In this document: one piece after another, positions 8,406 through 16,455 of the stretch | How positions within the stretch are numbered: position 1 is the first letter of the stretch | Layout of the letters: each line of letters starts with the position of its first letter | Assembly (NCBI RefSeq): GCF_947496515.1 | Contig: NZ_CANMDB010000002.1 | Coordinates: forward strand, 434,001-498,000 | DNA length: 64,000 nt | Origin: an uncultured Roseobacter sp. | GTDB lineage: Bacteria; Pseudomonadota; Alphaproteobacteria; Rhodobacterales; Rhodobacteraceae | Direction: 5' to 3' | Notes under the pieces: generated by a model | What the model was told of the DNA's origin: nothing | Database searches by the model: none | What the model saw: the letters and a program-made list of their open reading frames with translations, nothing else | Made by a program: the position numbers and the translations under genes

Positions 8406-8742
8406 TGGCGGGGTAGGTAAACTCCCCATCCGTCGCTTTCTGGCTGGATCGTCAGCGGATGCCGCTCACGCAGTCCCCATCCAACCACGCCGAGGATCAG
8501 GGCTGCGCGGTGCAAGGTGATGACGTCATCACCTTCGCCCGTTGCAGGCCGTGCGCCCAGTTGGGTGACAGGCGCGCGGGCCGCGAAGGTGGTGAAAGCG
8601 CAGGGCGGAGACCTTCTGGGACACGCCCTGCGCCGCATTCAACGGGCTGATAGCATGTAGATGTCTCGATCGGATCGGTGGTGCCGGGCTGTTCGTTTTC
8701 TCGCCTCAGACACCCTGGACGCTAAAACGAGATGCAGCCCGG
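8406..8742. other. Gene-free region between convergent genes
   Basis: This 337-base region lies between the plus-strand lyase gene and the minus-strand ubiX. It holds a perfect 22-bp palindrome (8514-8535) and a long hairpin at 8683-8743. Short frames on both strands have no ribosome site or recognisable similarity and are not called as genes. Confidence 0.6.
8514..8535. repeat. Perfect 22-bp palindrome
   Basis: The 22 bases at 8514-8535 are an uninterrupted perfect palindrome, centred on GACGTC at 8522-8527 with outer arms AAGGTGAT/ATCACCTT. As RNA it would give a 9-bp stem with a 4-base loop on either strand. Lying between convergent genes it may be a bidirectional terminator, or a homodimer protein-binding site. 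There is no T-run. Confidence 0.6.
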
Positions 8743-8743
8743 C
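8683..8743. terminator. Hairpin downstream of ubiX
   Basis: GCCGGGCTG (8683-8691) pairs with CAGCCCGGC (8735-8743), and inside it TCGTTTT (8693-8699) pairs with AAAACGA (8724-8730). The stem begins at the ubiX stop codon on the minus strand, the place expected for its terminator. No clear T-run follows. Confidence 0.4.
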
Positions 8744-9384
8744 TACCGCATCCCTTCCCACCTTGGGGCGAGATCCACGTGCAGATCAAAGAGATCCAGC
8801 CAGCGTTGAACCTGATGGTTGATCAGATCCTCCACGTTTTGACCGTCGGTGTAGAACGCGGGCATCGGTGGCGCGACGATGGCGCCCATCTCTGTGACAG
8901 CGGTCATGTTGCGCAGATGTGCCAGCGTAAAAGGCGTCTCGCGCACGCCCAGAACCAGCCTGCGGCGTTCCTTGAGCGTCACATCCGCAGCCCTCGTCAG
9001 CAATCCGCTGCCGATACCGTTGGCGATCTCGGCCAGGGTTTTGACGCTGCAGGGTGCGACCAGCATGCCGTGCGCGCGAAAAGACCCCGATGCGATCGCG
9101 GCACCGATGTCGTTGTTGGAATAACAGTGATCCGCCAGCGCACGCGCCATTCTGAGGCCATCTGCGGTCTCGACCGCCAGCGTCTGCATGGCAGGCTTCG
9201 TCACGATCAGATGAGTCTCGACCGAATGACCTTGCAGGACTTCGAGCAGCCGCAGCGCGTAGGGCATGCCCGACGCGCCCGACAAACCCACCACCAGACG
9301 GGTCACAGAGCCCTTGGGCGGTTTCCTGCTCAATCCCGGATCAGGCTGCAGTTTAGCGGCGGTTTTCATGTGTTCGGCTTGCAC
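8743..9384 (-). CDS. ubiX: UbiX-type flavin prenyltransferase
   Basis: 213 residues. LVVGLSGASGMPYALRLLEVL is the Rossmann-like FMN-binding start of UbiX/Pad1; SGSFRAHGMLVAPCSVKTLAEIA and the LVLGVRETP.. LRNMTAVTEMGAIVAPPMPAFY segment complete the family signature. UbiX joins dimethylallyl phosphate to reduced FMN, making the prenyl-FMN cofactor of UbiD decarboxylases. The GTG at 9384 is preferred over ATG 9369 because an AAGGA site lies 7-8 bases before the GTG while the ATG has none. A UbiD-family gene sits at 35250-36659, suggesting the pair serves the biosynthetic region between them rather than ubiquinone synthesis. Genome-wide ubiD partners cannot be excluded. Confidence 0.9.
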   Translation of the reverse strand: MQAEHMKTAAKLQPDPGLSRKPPKGSVTRLVVGLSGASGMPYALRLLEVLQGHSVETHLIVTKPAMQTLAVETADGLRMARALADHCYSNNDIGAAIASGSFRAHGMLVAPCSVKTLAEIANGIGSGLLTRAADVTLKERRRLVLGVRETPFTLAHLRNMTAVTEMGAIVAPPMPAFYTDGQNVEDLINHQVQRWLDLFDLHVDLAPRWEGMR

Positions 9385-9602
9385 GATTTGATCCTTACTT
9401 CTATCATAGCGAGAAATCTTAACACTTTTTTTAATTATTTTGGCTGCGGCCGGTTTGCGATTTCGAGTTTTGGGATACCCACGAATGAAAGTTGAACTTG
9501 TCGTGCCGTACCACTGATCTTCGATTTTCCGCCTTCATCCTAAGGCGCCTGCTGACCCCGCTCACATGTTAATAAATGCTTATTTGAAATAGAGTGTGAT
9601 AG

Positions 9603-10364
9603 ATGAAAGTGCTTTTGATTGACGATGACGTCGAATTGTCCGCGGTCACCCGCGACGTCCTGAAAAGCTACAGCATTGAACTGGATGCCGTGCATACCCC
9701 CAGCGACGGATTTGCGGCGCTGGCGTCCAAACCCTACGATCTGCTGCTCCTGGATGTGATGCTGCCGGAGATCAACGGTCTGCAGATGTGCAGCAAGATC
9801 CGCTACAGCGATGCGCCCTACAAGGATATCTCGATCATCATCCTGACAGCGCGGACGGAACTCACCGATATGGTGGTGGGTCTGGAAACGGGCGCCGATG
9901 ACTACATAAAGAAACCCTTCGAGCCGCGAGAGCTCGTGGCCCGGATCAACGCGATCATGCGCCGGTCCAAAACATCCCAGGCCGCCGCGACGGGTGAAAC
10001 CAAACCGGGCAACCCGGCCCCCGCCAGCGGCATCAGCTGCGAGATCGCACTTGAAGGCGACACGCTGACAATCGAGACCCAAAGGGCCCGCGTTCTGGTC
10101 AACGGCGACAAGCTCGAGACCACGTCGATGGAGTTCGAACTGATGGTGGCGCTGGCACAGCGACCCGGCGAAATCCTGAACCGCGATGATCTGTTGGGGG
10201 AGGTGCACGGCATCAAGGTGATCTACACCCGCAGTATCGACGCGCTGGTCTACAGGTTGCGAACCAAGATCAAGGAGGCCGGTGCGCAGGCCGACTTCAT
10301 CCGCACGGTACGGGGTCGCGGCTATTCCCTTGTGGGACAGGTGCATCACCCGTCACAAAGCTGA
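9603..10364 (+). CDS. OmpR/PhoB-type response regulator
   Basis: 253 residues. The receiver domain (1-120) has acidic DDD at 7-9, phospho-acceptor Asp51 (LLLLDVMLPEING) and Lys104 (KKPFEPRE). A linker rich in Ala/Thr leads to a winged-helix domain ending IRTVRGRGYSLVG. It has no kinase beside it, but its receiver closely resembles that of the regulator at 15763-16455 (shared IEL.A.HTPS and LTAR..LTD..V.LE.G.DD words), so the kinase at 16452-17759 may phosphorylate both. The two regulators flank the Lol-like export genes and probably control them. Weak ribosome site; AT-rich DNA upstream. Confidence 0.88.
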   Translation: MKVLLIDDDVELSAVTRDVLKSYSIELDAVHTPSDGFAALASKPYDLLLLDVMLPEINGLQMCSKIRYSDAPYKDISIIILTARTELTDMVVGLETGADDYIKKPFEPRELVARINAIMRRSKTSQAAATGETKPGNPAPASGISCEIALEGDTLTIETQRARVLVNGDKLETTSMEFELMVALAQRPGEILNRDDLLGEVHGIKVIYTRSIDALVYRLRTKIKEAGAQADFIRTVRGRGYSLVGQVHHPSQS

Positions 10365-10523
10365 CGGCCGAACCCAAATCTGTCGCATTATGTGGCGTTT
10401 TGTCACAGCACGTCATCTTTGACGGCTGTTGTGCTTTTTGTCGAATGATATGGGGGCGGGTCGATTTGTCCGGGCAATCGGCGTACATCAGGACCAACCG
10501 TTTCTCTGGTCAGGTATCGCCCC

Positions 10524-11039
10524 ATGAGCCGTCTCAAATTGATCTTATGCCTTGTGCCCATCGTCCTCTTCGGTGCCATCGGAGGGTTCTTTTATGCCTA
10601 TTCCGTGTCGGTCATGCAGGGGCTCGACAACCTGCCCGAAATCGAGGCGATCCATGCCATGCAGCTGCTCAATCAGGGCACCCGGAACATGGTGTTCCTC
10701 TTTACCTTCCTCTTTACGCCCATCATCGCCTTTGGCAACGCGGTCGCACTTTACCTGCTGGACGAGCGCGAAGCGGCGGGGCTTCTGCTGATCGCCACAG
10801 TGATCTATTTTCTGGGATCGTTCCTGCCAACCGTGAACATCAATGTCCCGCTCAACACGGCACTGGAGGCGTTGGATCCCGCCCGGCTCGACCCGGCCCG
10901 CGCGCCAGAAGTGTGGTCTGAATTTCACGCAAGCTGGACATTCTGGAACACCATTCGTGCCGTCATGGCGCTGCTGGCACTGACCTTCGCGGCCCTGTCC
11001 ATGTACTCATTCGCGTCCCTGAAACGCGCCACTACCTGA
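10524..11039 (+). CDS. DUF1772 (anthrone oxygenase-like) membrane protein
   Basis: 171 residues with four membrane helices (about 5-27, 50-75, 83-106, 140-165). The VNINVPLNTALEALDP segment followed by FHASWTFWNTIRAVMALLAL is the conserved pattern of DUF1772, a four-helix family that includes fungal anthrone oxygenases. Bacterial members have no proven activity. It stands between the first regulator and the export genes on the same strand, separated from the ATPase gene by 222 bases containing an inverted repeat, so it is probably transcribed separately. An oxidative tailoring role is possible but unproven. Confidence 0.7.
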   Translation: MSRLKLILCLVPIVLFGAIGGFFYAYSVSVMQGLDNLPEIEAIHAMQLLNQGTRNMVFLFTFLFTPIIAFGNAVALYLLDEREAAGLLLIATVIYFLGSFLPTVNINVPLNTALEALDPARLDPARAPEVWSEFHASWTFWNTIRAVMALLALTFAALSMYSFASLKRATT

Positions 11040-11228
11040 CCACATCAGACCAACGCGACCTTGGGCGATCTCTTGCAGGAGGTCGCCTTTGTGCTGTTCT
11101 GAAACCGGTAAATGATCTGTGACAATCCTATCATATTTCGACATCTGGTCATAATCTGCGTGCGGAATTCCGTGTAGAAACTCCATTCTTTGTTGTTTGA
11201 GTTGAGCCGGTCCCGGTCCGTACATTGG

Positions 11229-11246
11229 TGTCAGTTAAACCTGACA
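11229..11246. promoter_or_regulatory. Inverted repeat upstream of the Lol-like operon
   Basis: TGTCAG (11229-11234) and CTGACA (11241-11246) form a perfect inverted repeat with a 6-base spacer TTAAAC, ending 15 bases before the ATPase start. Its place in the leader suits an operator, possibly for one of the flanking response regulators, though these usually bind direct repeats. Confidence 0.4.
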
Positions 11247-11261
11247 TACGAGGATATGACC

Positions 11262-11996
11262 GTGAACACCGTTTATGCCCCGGAGACGTTTGAGGATGGC
11301 AGCACCGCGCGGCATGCCCCTGAACCGGTTCTCCGTTTTGAGAATGTCTCCCGGATCTACAAGATGGACCGGGTCGAAGTGCCCGCCCTGCAAGGGGTCA
11401 GCGGCAGCATCGCCCGCGCGCAAAGCACCTTTGTCACCGGCCCGTCGGGCAGCGGCAAATCCACCCTGCTGAACATCCTAGGCCTGCTGGACAGAGCCAC
11501 CAGCGGCACGGTGGATTTTCTGGGTGAGGACGTCACGCAGCTGTCGGACAAGGCCGCGGCAGACTTTCGGTCGCGCCATATCGGCTTTGTCTTTCAGAGC
11601 TTCAACCTCATTCCGGTCCTGAGCGTCCGCGAGAATGTGGAATTCCCGCTGCTCAACCACAAAATGACCGCCCGCGCCCGCCGCGACCGGGGCGCGGAAT
11701 ATCTCGAAGCAGTGGGTCTGGGTGACATGATGGATCGCCGCCCCGGCGAAATTTCCGGTGGCCAGCGCCAGCGCGTCGCCATCGCCCGGGCACTGGTCAG
11801 CGAGCCCACACTGCTGATCGCGGACGAGCCCACCGCCAATCTCGACAGCAAGACCTCTCGCGACATCGTCACTCTGATGGAGCGGGTGCAGCGCGAGCAC
11901 AGCACGAGCGTGCTCATCTGTACCCATGACACCGATCTGATCATGCCCGCCAGCCGGGTCATCAATATCATCGACGGCAAAACCGTTCAGGAGTAA
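11262..11996 (+). CDS. ABC transporter ATPase, LolD/MacB family
   Basis: 244 residues from GTG 11262, chosen because AGGA (11251-11254) lies 7 bases upstream; ATG 11256 in the same frame would have a 1-base spacing. Walker A is GPSGSGKS, the Q-loop FVFQSFNLIP, the signature ISGGQRQR and Walker B LLIADEP. LGLLDRATSG after Walker A and the FxFQxFNLIP word mark the LolD/MacB group, which powers FtsX-type permeases extracting lipids or lipoproteins, or moving substrates from the periplasm. The permease gene follows after 5 bases. With the LolA-like carrier and outer-membrane barrel it forms a dedicated export line. Confidence 0.92.
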   Translation: MNTVYAPETFEDGSTARHAPEPVLRFENVSRIYKMDRVEVPALQGVSGSIARAQSTFVTGPSGSGKSTLLNILGLLDRATSGTVDFLGEDVTQLSDKAAADFRSRHIGFVFQSFNLIPVLSVRENVEFPLLNHKMTARARRDRGAEYLEAVGLGDMMDRRPGEISGGQRQRVAIARALVSEPTLLIADEPTANLDSKTSRDIVTLMERVQREHSTSVLICTHDTDLIMPASRVINIIDGKTVQE

Positions 11997-12001
11997 GAGC
12001 C

Positions 12002-13384
12002 ATGATCTGGAAAATCGCACTGCGCAACATCCTCAAAAACAGCCGCCGATCGCTGACGACAGCCTTTGCCATCGGCATCGGCGGTCTCGCGGCCCTGCTC
12101 TTCGGGGGCTTTGTCACCTCCATCTGGTTCGGCGTGCAGACGTCTATGATCCAGGAGCAGGGCAACCTGCAGATCTACCGCAACGGCTATCTGGATTTCG
12201 GCGCCGCAGATCCCGACGCCTACACCATCAAGAACTGGGACCAGGTGGTTGCCCGCCTCGCCGCCGATCCCATGCTCGCCGAAGAGCTGACGATGATCAC
12301 CCCGCGCATCAATATGGTAGGTGTCGCGGGCAACGCCGAGACCGGCAATTCCAAGACCTTCATCGGGACCGGGATCGTGCCTGCGGAAATCGACCAGATG
12401 CGGCAATGGGACGGCTGGCAGATCAACCAGACCACGCCAGCGACCGGCCTCACAGGCGGCAGCGCCGAGGATGTTGTGATCGGCGTCGGTATGGCCCGCA
12501 TGATGGGGCTCTGTGCAGACCTCGCGGTGCCCGATTGCCAGGACCCGCCGGTAAATGAGGCGGCCAACGCCAGCGCAGAGCAGGACTTCTCCTCTCTCGT
12601 CGCCGGGGAAAGCGAACTGGCCACGACAGACCCCACCGCGCTTGCGCCACAGCTTAACGTGATGGCCGCAACCTCCACCGGTGTGCCCAACATCGCCCGC
12701 GTGTCGGTAATGAGCGCCCAAAGCCAATCGGTCAGCGCCATCGACAACGCCTTTGTGATGATGAACTTCGAGGAGGCGCGCACGCTCCTTTACGGTGACA
12801 GTCAGGAAGCAACCGCGCTGATGCTACAGGTCAGGACCCCCGCCACTCTGGAGGCCGTCAAGACCCGCGTGGCCGAGGTGATCGCCGCCGAAGGGCTGGA
12901 CCTCAGCGTCTACCACTTCACCGAGGTGGACCCGACCTTCAACCGCATTTTCGGCATGTTCACGTTCATGTTCATCGTGGTGTCGCTGGTGCTGTCCATT
13001 GTCATCGTCTTCACCATCGTCAACACCATTTCCATGACCGTGATGGAACGGGTGAAGGAGATCGGCACGATCCGCGCGCTTGGCTTCCGCAAGGGATTTG
13101 TTCGCGCCCTCTTTCTGACGGAAAGCGTGTTGATCGGCGCCATAGGTGCTGCACTGGCGCTCGTCTCCGCGCTGATCCTCGCCAATGTGGTCAACAGCGC
13201 GGGCATCCAGTGGACACCGCCGTCGAATGCGACACCGCTGACCGTGCAGCTGATGGTGCTGGACAATCCGATGTTCGCCATCGGGGTCGTCACCACGCTC
13301 ATCGTCCTCGCCTTCCTGGCGGCCCTCACGCCGACCTTCCGGGCCGCCCGTTTCAACATCGTCGAGAGCCTGCAGCGCGCCTGA
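12002..13384 (+). CDS. FtsX/LolC/E-type ABC permease
   Basis: 460 residues with the MacB/LolE layout: one N-terminal membrane helix (about 18-40, in FAIGIGGLAALLFGGFVTSI), a periplasmic domain of about 270 residues, then three C-terminal helices (about 318-345, 368-392, 425-447). MTVMERVKEIGTIRALGFRK is the coupling segment that contacts the ATPase and is the FtsX-family hallmark. It pairs with the ATPase encoded just upstream (GGAG site, 5-base gap). A single permease instead of a LolC/LolE pair suggests a homodimer. Cargo unknown. Confidence 0.9.
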   Translation: MIWKIALRNILKNSRRSLTTAFAIGIGGLAALLFGGFVTSIWFGVQTSMIQEQGNLQIYRNGYLDFGAADPDAYTIKNWDQVVARLAADPMLAEELTMITPRINMVGVAGNAETGNSKTFIGTGIVPAEIDQMRQWDGWQINQTTPATGLTGGSAEDVVIGVGMARMMGLCADLAVPDCQDPPVNEAANASAEQDFSSLVAGESELATTDPTALAPQLNVMAATSTGVPNIARVSVMSAQSQSVSAIDNAFVMMNFEEARTLLYGDSQEATALMLQVRTPATLEAVKTRVAEVIAAEGLDLSVYHFTEVDPTFNRIFGMFTFMFIVVSLVLSIVIVFTIVNTISMTVMERVKEIGTIRALGFRKGFVRALFLTESVLIGAIGAALALVSALILANVVNSAGIQWTPPSNATPLTVQLMVLDNPMFAIGVVTTLIVLAFLAALTPTFRAARFNIVESLQRA

Positions 13385-13426
13385 GTGCCGCAGGACGACC
13401 CCAACACTTCAGAAAGGACCAGCCCC

Positions 13427-14218
13427 ATGTCACTCGATCGTCGCGACTTCAACAAACTGCTTTTCGGCACCCTCTCCACCGCCGGTCTGGGCCTTGGCGC
13501 GCTGCCAGCGCTGGCAGGAACGGCCGACACCCTGCTCAGCCAGGCGGACAGGATCCGGAACCCACAGACCACCTTTGCCGTCGATGTCGAACTGGTTGAC
13601 TACAACCGGGGCAAGGTGAAGGACCGCACCTCCGTCACTGTCTATGCCCGCCCGGCCACCAGCAACTTCCAGACGCTGGTGCATATCAACAGCCCCGCCC
13701 GGGACCGAGGCAAGATCATGCTGCGCAACGGCAATATCCTGTGGCTCTACGATCCCGCCTCCAAGGCATCGGTGCGCATCTCACCGCGGCAGCGCCTCCT
13801 CGGCAATGCATCAAACGGCGATGTGGTCAGCTCCAACCTCGTGGGGGACTACAGCGCCCAGCTGGCAGGATCAGAGGCCATCGTGGACGGCGACCGGCAG
13901 AACCGCTCCTGCCAGAAACTGATGCTGAAACAATCGCGCAACTCCGCCACCTACAGCAGTATCGAGTTCTGGGTGGACGCAAGCAACAATCAGCCGGTCA
14001 AGGGCAAGTACTACACGAAAAGCGGCAAGCTGATCAAAGTAGCGTGGTACCGTAAGTTGAAATCCCAGATGGGCGCACGGCGTCCCACCGAGGTCGTGAT
14101 CGCCGATGGCTTCAACCCCAACAGCGTCACCACCATGAACATGAGCAACTTCCGAGCAAAGGAGATCCCGGCGAGTTGGTTCAGCAAAGAGTGGCTGCCA
14201 AACTTCCGCGCCTCCTGA
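13427..14218 (+). CDS. LolA-like periplasmic carrier (outer-membrane lipoprotein-sorting family)
   Basis: 263 residues. It starts MSLDRRDFNKLLFGTLSTAG, a Tat-like signal with RR followed by a hydrophobic stretch and Ala-x-Ala. The mature part matches the LolA-like family used with MMPL or ABC exporters: GKIMLRNGNILWLYDPASK, SNLVGDYSAQLAG and VTTMNMSNFRAKEIPASWFSKEW. The fold is an unclosed beta barrel with a hydrophobic cavity for lipid cargo. ATG 13427 has an AAAGGA site; an upstream in-frame ATG does not. It is co-directional with the ATPase, permease and outer-membrane barrel. A second, different LolA-like protein is encoded at 31853-32752. Confidence 0.83.
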   Translation: MSLDRRDFNKLLFGTLSTAGLGLGALPALAGTADTLLSQADRIRNPQTTFAVDVELVDYNRGKVKDRTSVTVYARPATSNFQTLVHINSPARDRGKIMLRNGNILWLYDPASKASVRISPRQRLLGNASNGDVVSSNLVGDYSAQLAGSEAIVDGDRQNRSCQKLMLKQSRNSATYSSIEFWVDASNNQPVKGKYYTKSGKLIKVAWYRKLKSQMGARRPTEVVIADGFNPNSVTTMNMSNFRAKEIPASWFSKEWLPNFRAS

Positions 14219-14241
14219 TCCAACAAGCATTGAATAGACCC

Positions 14242-15720
14242 ATGTCCCGCACCGCCCCCTCTCTCGCCGTCCTGCTGCTGACCTGCGCTCTGGCACAGTC
14301 AGCGGCAGCACAGGACTTTGACCTGCCACCGCTTCTGCCCGGTGACAGCGCCCCCGCCGCCGAGCCGCTGGAGCCACCGGCCCCGAGCGACACGGCAGCG
14401 GACAGCACCGCGCTGCCTCCCGTGCTGGAGGATGCAGGAGAGGACTTGGCGGTGCCGGATGTGGCAGCCGCCGAGGAAGCGCCCCCGCGTTTCTCTCTGG
14501 GGGAGAATGCCACGCTGGAACTGGAGGCCCGCGCGTTCGATACGCTGGGCAGAGACGGCGGGTCCGACGCCTCACTCCGGCTTCAGGCGCACTACTACGG
14601 CACGCGCCCGCTCAGCGACAGCGCCAACCTGATCTTTAACCTCAGGGCGCGCGCGACCACCTCGGACAACGACGACTTTGCCTTCGAGGACGATGTCAAT
14701 TTCGATGTGCAGGAGCTGGCGGTGAACTTCGCCTTCCCCGGTGGCAGCAACCTGCAGATCGGTCGGACCAACATCCGCAACGGTGTCGCCCTGGGGTTCA
14801 ACCCAACCGACTGGTTCCGCGACGACAGCCTTGTGCTCACCGGCAGTGCCGCCCCCGCCGACCGCCGCCGCGAGCGTCTGGGGGTCTTTGCTCTCACCGG
14901 CTCCACCAGCATCGGCAGCACGCTTCTTCAGGCGGGGATCCGGCCCGAGATCAAGGCGGGCAGCAACTCCATCTGGGCGGGTGCTGACAACGTGGGCCTG
15001 CAGCTCAATCGCACCAACGCATCAGACGCGGCCTTTGTCAAAATCACACCGAACCTCGGCGAAAACCTGTCACTCACGGCCAACGCCCTGGTGCTGGACG
15101 GCGACCCGGGCCTAGGGTTCGAGCTGAGCGGCACCATCGGCAACAGCCTCGTGCTCTACTCCGAGGTCATGGCTCAACGCCGCCTGCCGCTGGCTGCCGA
15201 AGCGCTGAGCGACGGCTCGGGCTCCGCAGGGTTTCGGGAGGGGATCGGCGCGGATGCGGGCCGCAAGACGCAGGTGCAGGCCGTCATCGGGGCCAACTGG
15301 GCACTGCCCGAAGCAATCGTGGGGGCCGAACAGGTGTCGCTGGTGCTGGAATACCACCGGAACACCGGCGGGCTGTCAGGCAGCGAAATCGACGCGCTGG
15401 CGGATGCCGCGGGCCCCGATCTCGCCGCAGCGGGTACGCTCTTTGATCTGGCCAACAGGCGTCAGGAACCGCTCGCCGAAGAACAGCTCTTTTCCAGCCT
15501 AACCTGGACCGACGCCATCGGCGACAGCGATCTGTCATTTCTGGCGTTTCTGGTCCCCGAGGACGGCAGCGGGCTGGCGCAGGTCTCGCTCGACATTCCC
15601 ATCAACGACACGGCGACACTGGCGCTGCGCGGGATCGAGTTCTTTGGCAGCGACGCGTCGGTCTACGGCTCCAACCCCACCGAGCGGTCGCTGCAAGCGG
15701 CCCTGATCTGGCGTTTCTAG
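14242..15720 (+). CDS. Outer-membrane beta-barrel protein of the export line
   Basis: 492 residues with a signal peptide (SLAVLLLTCALAQSAAA) and a Pro/Ala-rich acidic N-terminal segment (about 25-90). The rest shows alternating polar/hydrophobic strands separated by Asp/Gly turns and ends in Phe (ALIWRF), the usual C-terminal signature for BAM-dependent insertion. It follows the LolA-like gene by 23 bases. Phrases such as LQIGRTNIRNGVALGFNPTDWF resemble porin-like alginate-export barrels, but I cannot name a family with confidence. It probably receives or exports the carrier's cargo at the outer membrane. The start at 14242 is set by the signal peptide; the frame is open further upstream. Confidence 0.72.
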   Translation: MSRTAPSLAVLLLTCALAQSAAAQDFDLPPLLPGDSAPAAEPLEPPAPSDTAADSTALPPVLEDAGEDLAVPDVAAAEEAPPRFSLGENATLELEARAFDTLGRDGGSDASLRLQAHYYGTRPLSDSANLIFNLRARATTSDNDDFAFEDDVNFDVQELAVNFAFPGGSNLQIGRTNIRNGVALGFNPTDWFRDDSLVLTGSAAPADRRRERLGVFALTGSTSIGSTLLQAGIRPEIKAGSNSIWAGADNVGLQLNRTNASDAAFVKITPNLGENLSLTANALVLDGDPGLGFELSGTIGNSLVLYSEVMAQRRLPLAAEALSDGSGSAGFREGIGADAGRKTQVQAVIGANWALPEAIVGAEQVSLVLEYHRNTGGLSGSEIDALADAAGPDLAAAGTLFDLANRRQEPLAEEQLFSSLTWTDAIGDSDLSFLAFLVPEDGSGLAQVSLDIPINDTATLALRGIEFFGSDASVYGSNPTERSLQAALIWRF

Positions 15721-15762
15721 AAACGAGGCCGGTTTGGAACAGACCCTGGAAGGACCCGAAAC

Positions 15763-16455
15763 ATGCACGTGCTGATGCTGGACGACGATGCGGAGCTGGG
15801 CGAAGCGATGGAACCTGCGTTCAACACCTACGGGATAGAACTCAGCGCCGCACATACGCCGTCAGCTGCGTTCAAGCTGCTGGAAAGCCGCAGCTTCGAT
15901 GTGTTGCTGCTCGACATGATGCTACCGGAGCTGGACGGCATGTCCGTCTGTCGCAAGATCCGCGGCAGCCAGAGCGCCTACGCGGAAATCCCCATTGTCG
16001 CCCTGACCGCGCGTTCGGGGCTGACCGACCGGGTGGTGGCGCTGGAAAGCGGCGTGGATGATGTGATCGCCAAACCCGTCGAGATGCGCGAGCTTGTCGC
16101 CCGCCTTGGCGCCGTGAGCCGCAGGATACGGGCCAGCGACAGCCCGGCCCCGCCCGCTGCGCCCCAGCTGGCGGTATCCCGGGCCACCATGAGCGCCTCG
16201 TACGCCGAGCACAGCGTCAATCTCACTGAGTTGGAAATGCGGATCATCGAAGCCCTGCACGCGCACCCAGACACCTTCCTGACACGCGAGGAGATTCTGC
16301 GCAGTGTCGGCTATGACATGCGCAGCGACCCGGCTATGATAGATACCATCATCTACCGCATCCGTCAGAAGTTCCGCGATCAGGGCCTTGGACAGGATTT
16401 CATCCGAACCGGCCGGGGAAAGGGATATGCGATCATGTTGGATCAACGCTCATGA
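15763..16455 (+). CDS. OmpR-type response regulator
   Basis: 230 residues: a receiver (1-118) with Asp7-9, phospho-acceptor Asp51 (LLLLDMMLPELDGM) and Lys103 (IAKPVEMRE), followed by a winged-helix domain (about 145-228) ending DFIRTGRGKGYAIM. It overlaps the histidine kinase gene by 4 bases (ATGA), so the two form a standard pair. Its receiver is a paralogue of that at 9603-10364. A GGAAGGA ribosome site supports the start. Likely targets are the neighbouring export and biosynthetic genes (inference). Confidence 0.9.
   Translation: MHVLMLDDDAELGEAMEPAFNTYGIELSAAHTPSAAFKLLESRSFDVLLLDMMLPELDGMSVCRKIRGSQSAYAEIPIVALTARSGLTDRVVALESGVDDVIAKPVEMRELVARLGAVSRRIRASDSPAPPAAPQLAVSRATMSASYAEHSVNLTELEMRIIEALHAHPDTFLTREEILRSVGYDMRSDPAMIDTIIYRIRQKFRDQGLGQDFIRTGRGKGYAIMLDQRS

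Noticed and set aside
8459-8650. Short plus-strand frame between the lyase gene and ubiX
   Set aside because: It is interrupted by the palindrome and hairpin structures of this gap and has no ribosome site or similarity.
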